From Thelonectria olida (Eukaryota; Ascomycota; Sordariomycetes; Hypocreales; Nectriaceae): a stretch of 64,000 nt of DNA. The position numbers and the translations under genes are program-made. Below, piece by piece: positions 57,855-64,000 of the stretch (the stretch's first letter is position 1; the number at the start of each line of letters is the position of its first letter). The stretch lies in the NCBI GenBank assembly GCA_020736575.1, contig JAGPYM010000042.1:186001-250000 (forward strand). The letters run 5' to 3'. A model generated the notes under the pieces. It was not told the DNA's origin. It saw nothing but the letters and a program-made list of their open reading frames with translations, and ran no database searches.

Positions 57855-60179
57855 TTATAAACTTAACGAAATCTCAAGCTCAGGAAAGATCCCGAATGCC
57901 TCGCATCAGGTCAGCCTCTGACGTAGCATATGAAACACTCCTAGACTACTTACTGATGAGTCAAGATCAAGCCAATCGGTAGCTTGCCACTGGCTGAGGG
58001 GATTCAAACTAGTTTCCACTTGATCTTCAAAGATGGATGCAAGATTATCTGTAGCCGACCCTAGTGTCTCTGTGGCGCCGCTGTTTTCCAACATCTCGGA
58101 GTCTTGTTGAAGTTGGGATGGCATATTCTGACGACCAAGATTCTGTGAAGAGTTGTACTTGGCCTCTAACCTGAGTTCCTCGATGATGAGGCTGTATCTT
58201 CGGCTTGCGGATTCTGGCCCCAAGGCTGTGGCGAGATGGACCTGGCATTGCTCGGCTAGACCGAACAACGAGGGGTCTTCAGTCTCGCTCATTCCGCTTG
58301 CCTTTTGCTTAATCTCCCAGATGTACACCACGGCCAGAGCACAAAACGTCACATATGGAGTCCACCATAGTGCATAGAAGAGGACCTTCCCGTCCGAGAA
58401 CATGCCGTTGATGGCTGTGAGAGCGATCCTGGCTGCGCTCAGACACTCGGCTACACATTCGCCTAGAGCAGTCTGTTCGGCGGCATTCGAATACTCCAGT
58501 AGAAAGGGCCTGTTGGCATGCATGATTGCATGCGAATACGCCAGTTTCAGTGCAATTGCCTGTCTCGCAAAGCTTGGTATCAGACTAGACGGGCGGACGG
58601 TGCCGAGATAGGATGGCAACTCCAGTCGCCAATCGTGGAGCTGGCGTGTGAACTTTTGGGCCGCAGCTAGACGGTCATCATTAGACATCGGCTTGAGGGA
58701 ATAGACCTCCCGAGATATTTGTTCGATAATGCGGGCGACTCTTTGCTAGGTTAGAGCGGTTGACACAAATGGCAATTGATCTCACCTAGCGTGGAATATC
58801 AGCGCGTCAATATGGCAATCCATAAGCGGTTCGGACAATGACGGTCCTTGGGGCGTCATGTCTTCGTCATTGACCCTATCTGGATAATCTTGATCAACAT
58901 CATCGTCATGGTAAAACCGAGGTCTGCCAAACACCACGGCAAGGTATTTGTCTATAGTATAAACGACCCAAAAGGTCCTTTTACAGCACTGCGAGGAAAT
59001 ATAATCCACAGTGGGACTTCGACTCCCGCCAACTCGATGTCTTGTGGCTTTGCGATGTAGGCCCAAGGCAGAGATTAACGGGATAGTATTCCCGAAGACG
59101 TACCAGGCTTGGTTCATACGTGAGGTTTGCAGGAGATATAGGACCTGTAGAACTCGGGCCTGGGCTGATTCAACCTGAGGTAACCCGATTTCTCCCGCAG
59201 TAAGGTTGAGGGACGTTGTGAAATGTTGCTCGCTCTGACGAAGAGCGAAAGAGCTCTCAGCGTCCATAGCCAAGGGTGTTGAGAACTTATGTTGCCGCAG
59301 ACCAGCGATGGCCAGAATACCGACAACCACGGCAGCTTTGGCGTGGCCAAGATCTGCATGCACAGGGGCATTTCTCTCAACATTCTCGAGAACGAATTCA
59401 AGCCATCGTTCACAGGTCTGCTGGTGGAGGATACGGTAGGTGACGGCACAATTGTCGAAATAGAACTTGAACAAGTCGATTGAGGCCTCGCGATCCATGG
59501 GCATGAACTCTTGGCCTGGCGCGTTCATGAACGGCTTGTCTCCTGCCGACATGAGTGGTTGCGAATTTTCTGAACCTGTCAAGACATTGGGGCCTGTGTC
59601 TCGATTCTGGAGTGCCAACCGTTTCCAGGCTCGATGGATGAAGGTCAGGTTTGACGTAGGACCGACGATTTGGCCTTCGATTTCGGCCGTCTCGAATCCT
59701 GGGGAAGTCCGAGATGCCGGTCCGAGGCCTGAGCTGCGATGTATTGCGCCGCTGCGGAGTACTATTTGATCACTTCCGACTATTAATGGAAGCTTGTGCT
59801 TGGTTAGAGATATGCAGGGTACTCACCTATTGCCCGAGAAGGAATCTCTGGACCTCTGGGGGACCTCAGTGCTCAGCACGGCACGGGGAGGGGTTGGTGG
59901 TCGCCCGCGCCGATATTGGGCATTGAACTCACACGCAATGCCCTTTATGGAACACGATTTGCAAGGAATTGTTCCCGTGCACTTGAGTTTCTTGGATTTG
60001 CAGTGATCGCATGCGCGACTCACCTTTGCAGCTTTTCGACGGTTTGAGGCATTCGTCACGGCGTCCTGAGACGCTTCCAGTGATCGTTTTGGGTGTTGGG
60101 TGACTGCAATGCTGGATGAAGATGCATCGGACAAAGGGGTAGACCCTTGAACGGTGCGATTCTCAAGCGGGCTAGTCAT
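57855..60179 (-). CDS. Zn(II)2Cys6 transcription factor with fungal_trans domain
   Basis: Exons 59827-60179, 58786-59772, 57954-58740 and 57855-57899 give 2172 nt and 723 aa. The zinc cluster has Cys at 57, 60, 67, 73, 76 and 83 (ACDHCKSKKLKC, then CKSCSIKGIAC), preceded by basic residues. The regulatory domain has FDNCAVTYRILHQQT, then LLQTSRMNQAWYVFGNTIPL, SALGLHRK and RTFWVVYTIDKYLAVVFGRP. The small last exon (intron 57900-57953, GTAAGT, GCTGACC) gives the acidic tail DLDSSAFGIFPELE; without splicing the frame ends at 57906. Its start codon is 541 bp from the stop of the aldolase gene, on the same strand. Control of the aldolase and symporter is likely but inferred. Confidence 0.85.
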
Positions 60180-60719
60180 TCTACCTTTTCCGAGTCAAAT
60201 CCATACGCAATCTCCACTCGGGATGCGACGAACTTGGGAGCTGCACTGAGAAGCACAGAGAAACCACTGCAGCGAATGGAGGTTGCAAAGTCGAGGCCTC
60301 GGAAAATGTCTGGGATCGATCCGCGACCTCGGATTTATATTGGAGCGGAGGAAGTGCGGGGAATGCGGGGAGTATGAAATGGCAAGATCCGGATCTGGAC
60401 TAAGATAGATGCGCAGCTTACAATGAGCCCATGTCACTTTGCTCCGAGGCTGATTCGGACTGGCGACATATCTACGGAGCACATGCAGGGCGAGTATGTT
60501 GACTTGGGGAGGAGGAAGAACATCATGATAGATATAGCCTTCTCTCTAACTAGTTGCTTCAATCACATCACCGTGTGAGACTACAAAACTGAAAACGGTA
60601 AGGATGTGTAGTCGTTGCCACCAAGTTTCAGAGTTGGCATCGGGTTTGTCACCATTCAAAGAGTGTAAATTTGAGATTCTAGTCTAAAGCCTTGAGCCCA
60701 AGTCACCAACATTCCCAAT
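60180..60719. other. Promoter region of the regulator / 3' flank of the aldolase gene
   Basis: No gene seen. Near 60330-60400 there are several GGATC/GATCCG words. Confidence 0.45.
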
Positions 60720-61646
60720 TTAGGCAACCTTGCTGAGAGCAGCCGACGATATGGCCGCAAAGATTTCCTCTTCCGCGCCCTCAGGTAGAGGGAGCAAAGG
60801 GGACCGTACAGTTGCATGCGAAAGGACTCCGCGGGCGACGAGCGCGTGCTTTAGAGCCACTGTGCCCTCCATATGAGATCCGCGGTGATAGACCGCCTTC
60901 GTGACTGGGAGGAGCTGATCATGAAGCTCGCGCGCTCTCTTGTAGTCCTTGGCCTTTCCAGCCTTGATGAGCTCAATCAGCGGCTCAGGCGCAATATTAC
61001 CATAACCGACCAACATTCCATCAACGTCGAACGCCGTGTGCAGGAGATACTCGTCATGGCATGTGAGAACAGGGACGTTAGGGCGCTCACGGCGGAAAAC
61101 GGGGATCTCAGTGTCCCACCGGCGCATGTTGCGGACGCCGTTCTTCATGGCGATGACTCCAGGCTGGGCGGCGATATCTAGCAGAGTCTGCAGGTTGTAC
61201 GTGGCCTTGGTATTGTCGGGGTATTGGAAGAGGATCAAAGGGAGCTGAGAGACCTCATAGACGACTTTGTATCGATCCTGCGGCGCACCTGGCTGATAGC
61301 CAAACCTCAACCATCCATGAGAGGGGTACAAGAGGCCGGCCTGAGCACCCGCTTCCCGGGCTCGCTTGGCCTCGAGAGCAGCAACTTCAGTGCCTTCTCC
61401 GGTGATACCAGCGATGATGGGAATTTGGTTATCGACAGACTTGACAAAAGCCTTGATGACATTGGTTTGTTCCTCTGCGGTAAGAAAGGTGCCCTCGCCA
61501 GCATGTCCAAGAACAACAAGTCCCTTGACACCGTCAATGCTGCCAAGCCAAGACCCCAGTCGCTGAATAGCGTCGTAGTCAACCTTGCCGTCTTTGGTGA
61601 AGGGAGTGACAGGGGCGGGAACAAGGCCTTTCAGATCAATTGCCAT
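60720..61646 (-). CDS. DHDPS/NAL-family class I aldolase
   Basis: A single exon of 308 aa, the normal length of the dihydrodipicolinate synthase / N-acetylneuraminate lyase family. Visible marks: GLVPAPVTPFTKDGKVDYDA at the N-terminus, LGHAGEGTFLTAEEQ (the GxxGE loop), IIAGITGEGT, the Tyr of LILFQYPDN (Y142) and the Schiff-base Lys in PGVIAMKNG (K168). It forms a (beta/alpha)8 barrel and makes or breaks a C-C bond at pyruvate or a 2-oxo acid. Fungi make lysine by another route, so the role is catabolic. Fungal relatives include 2-keto-3-deoxy-L-galactonate aldolase and 4-hydroxy-2-oxoglutarate aldolase; I cannot choose. It diverges from an anion symporter gene. Confidence 0.88.
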   Translation of the reverse strand: MAIDLKGLVPAPVTPFTKDGKVDYDAIQRLGSWLGSIDGVKGLVVLGHAGEGTFLTAEEQTNVIKAFVKSVDNQIPIIAGITGEGTEVAALEAKRAREAGAQAGLLYPSHGWLRFGYQPGAPQDRYKVVYEVSQLPLILFQYPDNTKATYNLQTLLDIAAQPGVIAMKNGVRNMRRWDTEIPVFRRERPNVPVLTCHDEYLLHTAFDVDGMLVGYGNIAPEPLIELIKAGKAKDYKRARELHDQLLPVTKAVYHRGSHMEGTVALKHALVARGVLSHATVRSPLLPLPEGAEEEIFAAISSAALSKVA

Positions 61647-61951
61647 CTTGTTGTTTTGTCAAGGAGAACTTAGAGATGTGGTTGATATGATGAATGAGTT
61701 GGTTTCTGATGGAAATGAGGTTGGTGGATGATGGGTGACCTTGAAGCTGGTTTCATTCTCTCCTTATATGCAAATTTTAACGAGGCGCTGATGGTCCGGC
61801 CGGGTACTGAACAGCCGATCCTTTGGTGAACCCTTCGGGCAAAACGAGGAAGACGCATGAAGAGGGACAACAAATCCGAAAATTGCGACTGGCCTCCATG
61901 AGCGACATGGTGAGTGTCCTCAAGTCCGAACGAGTACCCCGGAGATGGAGG

Positions 61952-62006
61952 TCGGATTCTCGGATTCTCTCTCGGGTTCTCTCTCAGGTTCTCTCTCGGG
62001 TTTCCG
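61952..62006 (+). repeat. 12-bp tandem repeat carrying CGG triplets
   Basis: The unit TCGGGTTCTCTC occurs about four times (first and last partial; one unit has TCAGG and one TCGGATT). The last unit is followed at once by CCG, making CGG-GTTT-CCG at 61997-62006. Regularly spaced CGG triplets resemble binding sites of Zn2Cys6 regulators. Confidence 0.65.
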
Positions 62007-62300
62007 AGAAATTAACCCGGAGCGGCACTTGCATGGGCACACACCCTTAGCTTGGCACATGCTCGACTCATGTACTGGTTCAGAGTGGTCTAATCTTCTC
62101 TCGCGATAGCTCTGTGGAGTCCACTTCCTTGAATTGGCATCGAGCATTTCCGAGTCGCCTACCCTTCCCCGCGTCTCCCATACGACCCATCTCCGCACTT
62201 CCCCAGAAACCTGGGGAGTTGGTTTTTCTAGGCCCCTTTCATTGCGAGGTGAAGTTGGCCACCTTTTGCAGGGGTGATACGATGCAGGACAGTCACCACG

Positions 62301-62306
62301 TATAAA
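62301..62306 (+). promoter_or_regulatory. TATA box of the symporter gene
   Basis: TATAAA 103 bp before the ATG at 62404. Confidence 0.5.
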
Positions 62307-62403
62307 TCACCAACCATCCCTTTCGACTTGACGCCCATCTTGAGCACACCCCAGATCTCACTACTCTCCATTCACAGCCGCTGCACCACAACCGTTCATC
62401 GTC

Positions 62404-64000
62404 ATGTCTTCGAATCAAGTTCCTCCGGAGAGGGTCGACCTTGAGGAAAGTCCCGAGAAGACAGATGTTATGCACAACGAGCATCCGCGAGGCGGTCTCT
62501 TAGCGGACGAGTTTGAGTTCCTTCAAACATTTCCGGAAGATCGCAAGAAGAAAATCCTGCGAAAAGTTGATGTACGCCCGAGTAGCGTTCGTTGAAGGCC
62601 CTCTACTGATATATTTAGTTGCGATTGGTCCCGATGCTTGTACTGCTGTACTTGATTGCCTATCTTGACAAGACAAACATCGGTAAGCCGCCCAGGAAAT
62701 GAGACAAAGAAGTGAAGAATAACACTGTCTGCAGGTAACGCGAAGATCGAGGGTCTGACAGAAGACCTGAACCTCAAGGGTATACAGTACAATGTTGTGG
62801 TGGCGATCTTCTTCATTCCCTTCGTGCTTTGTGGCAAGTAGTCCTCGTCTTCTGACGGGCCCACTCGTAGCTAACAACCAGCAGAGGTTCCTTCAAATAT
62901 GATTCTTTACAAGCTCAAGAGGCCTTCGGTATACATGGGAGGAATCGTATTTTGCTGGGGCACCATTATGACTTTGACAGGTATCGTGCAGAACTACAGT
63001 GGACTGTTGGCTATCCGATTCCTTCTCGGCGTATTTGAGTAAGTAATTACCTCCAAGAAAGGAACGGGCTTGTCATATTAATCTTGCCAGGGCTGGCTTC
63101 CTTCCCGGCGCAATCCTCATCATCTCCAACTGGTATCTACCGAACGAAACACAAGTCCGAATTGCGATACTCTATACATCAGCTGCCACTGGTGGTGCCT
63201 TCTCTGGGCTCCTTGCCTTTGCCATTGCCAAGATGGACGGAATGGCTGGGCTTGAGGGATGGCGTTGGATCTTCATCATCGAAGGCATATTCACGGTCAT
63301 CGTTGCGATCATGTGCATCTTCTTGCTCTGCGACTCTCCGGCTCTATCTGCTGGATGGCTAGAAGCCGATGAGATTCGTTATCTTGAACTCCGGCAACTC
63401 AGTCGCCGTGTTACCTCCCCGTCCGAGTACAGAGATGGAGATGGCAACTCGACTCTCGCCATCTTCAAGGATATCCTGTTTGATTACAAGATCTACCTTT
63501 TGATACTGGCCAACTGGTCGAATGCTGTTCCAAACTACGCTATGAAGTTCACAATGCCCAGTATCTTGAAAGGCATGGGGTATACCTCATCCATGGCACA
63601 GCTCATGACAATTCCTCCATACGCAGTGGGAGCTGTTTCGGCATATGTGTTTGCTATTTTTGCGGATAAGTATACATGGCGTTATCCTTTTATTTTGGGA
63701 CCGCAATGTTGTCTTGTTACAGCTTTTGTCATTCTGTTCGTCAAATCTGGCGACATTGAACACAACATTGGAGTCTGCTATTTTGCAGTCTGCTTGGCGA
63801 CACTTGGGTAAGCTCCCACTGTCCCCGTTGAGCTTTGCGATATATGTACTCACTACCATCAGAATGTATCCTATTTTGCCAGGAGTCAATGCATGGAACG
63901 TTGCCAACACCCCCGATCCCGCCAAGAGATCCATCAACATTGGTCTCCTGGTCTGCATTGGAAACGTAGGTGGGCTGATTGGGTCTTACATCTATCTTGA
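62404..64000 (+). CDS. MFS anion:cation symporter (allantoate/Dal5-like), 5' part
   Basis: The gene runs off the window. Exons are 62404-62571, 62619-62682, 62735-62833, 62885-63038, 63091-63807 and 63863 onward. The intron 62834-62884 is best read as GC-AG (donor GCAAGT), giving FVLCEVPSN; a GT alternative three bases earlier in the exon would give FVLSEVPSN. Family marks: VPMLVLLYLIAYLDKTNIGN in TM1, LTEDLNLKGIQYN, GIVQNYSGLLAIRFLLGVFE, AGFLPGAILIISNWYLPNE and MAGLEGWRWIFIIEGIFT. These define the anion:cation symporter group, which imports organic anions (allantoate, nicotinate, tartrate and others) across the plasma membrane. Head-to-head position with an aldolase suggests import of that pathway's acid substrate. 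Confidence 0.9.

Larger units (their letters stand above)
61647..62403. promoter_or_regulatory. 757-bp divergent promoter of aldolase and symporter
   Basis: The region between the two start codons. It holds the 12-bp repeat at 61952-62006 and a TATA box for the symporter at 62301. A TATATG element near 61766-61771 may serve the aldolase. Confidence 0.5.

Noticed and set aside
1..64000. tRNA, rRNA, CRISPR arrays and telomeric TTAGGG runs
   Set aside because: I looked for B-box-like GGTTCGANTCC words, regularly spaced repeats and telomere units on both strands and found none convincing.

Overview
The window is nuclear DNA of a filamentous ascomycete (Pezizomycotina, most likely a Sordariomycete). 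The evidence is short introns (45-85 nt) with CTRAY branch points, several Zn(II)2Cys6 regulators, HET-domain and MFS genes, a fungal GPI wall protein, and blocks of almost pure A+T with sharp edges that look like repeat-induced point mutation (RIP). The species cannot be read from the sequence. Gene order, broken genes and AT-rich blocks suggest an accessory or subtelomere-like region. Exon boundaries were worked out by hand from reading frame, GT/GC-AG sites, branch points and total length divisible by three.

Layout. 0-8.6 kb: 3' end of a tyrosinase, an intact zinc-motif protein of unknown function, a frameshifted F-box/LRR-like gene, an AT-rich block and a truncated HET relic. 8.6-25 kb: a maltose/alpha-glucoside-type permease, a lysoplasmalogenase-like membrane protein, a small secreted protein, a Zn2Cys6 regulator, a secreted peptidylarginine deiminase (PAD)-like enzyme, a secreted amidase-signature hydrolase and a Cys-rich secreted protein. 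25-35 kb: a ccg-6-like GPI wall protein, then a graveyard of relics (Zn2Cys6 factor with a microsatellite, a short amidase fragment, a membrane protein fragment), a weak proline-rich gene, a PD-(D/E)XK nuclease-like gene and a 129-bp direct repeat. 36-47.4 kb: an orphan gag-like ORF with a one-base break, two Zn2Cys6 regulators, a DHA1-type exporter and an O-methyltransferase. This resembles a secondary-metabolite cluster without a backbone enzyme. 48-57.4 kb: a membrane-protein tail fragment, an AT-rich block, an intact HET gene, a 3.5-kb AT-rich block built from nested inverted and direct repeats, and a microbial-type PARG macrodomain gene at its edge. 57.8-64 kb: a likely catabolic module made of a Zn2Cys6 regulator, a DHDPS/NAL-family aldolase and a divergent anion:cation symporter that runs off the window.

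How the genes may work together is inference. The aldolase and symporter share a 757-bp divergent promoter with a 12-bp repeat carrying CGG triplets, so uptake and cleavage of a small oxo-acid under Zn2Cys6 control is plausible. The exporter and the regulator beside it also diverge from one intergenic region. The PAD-like and amidase genes both encode secreted hydrolases and are arranged head to head, 1.7 kb apart. No tRNA, rRNA, CRISPR or telomere repeat was found.
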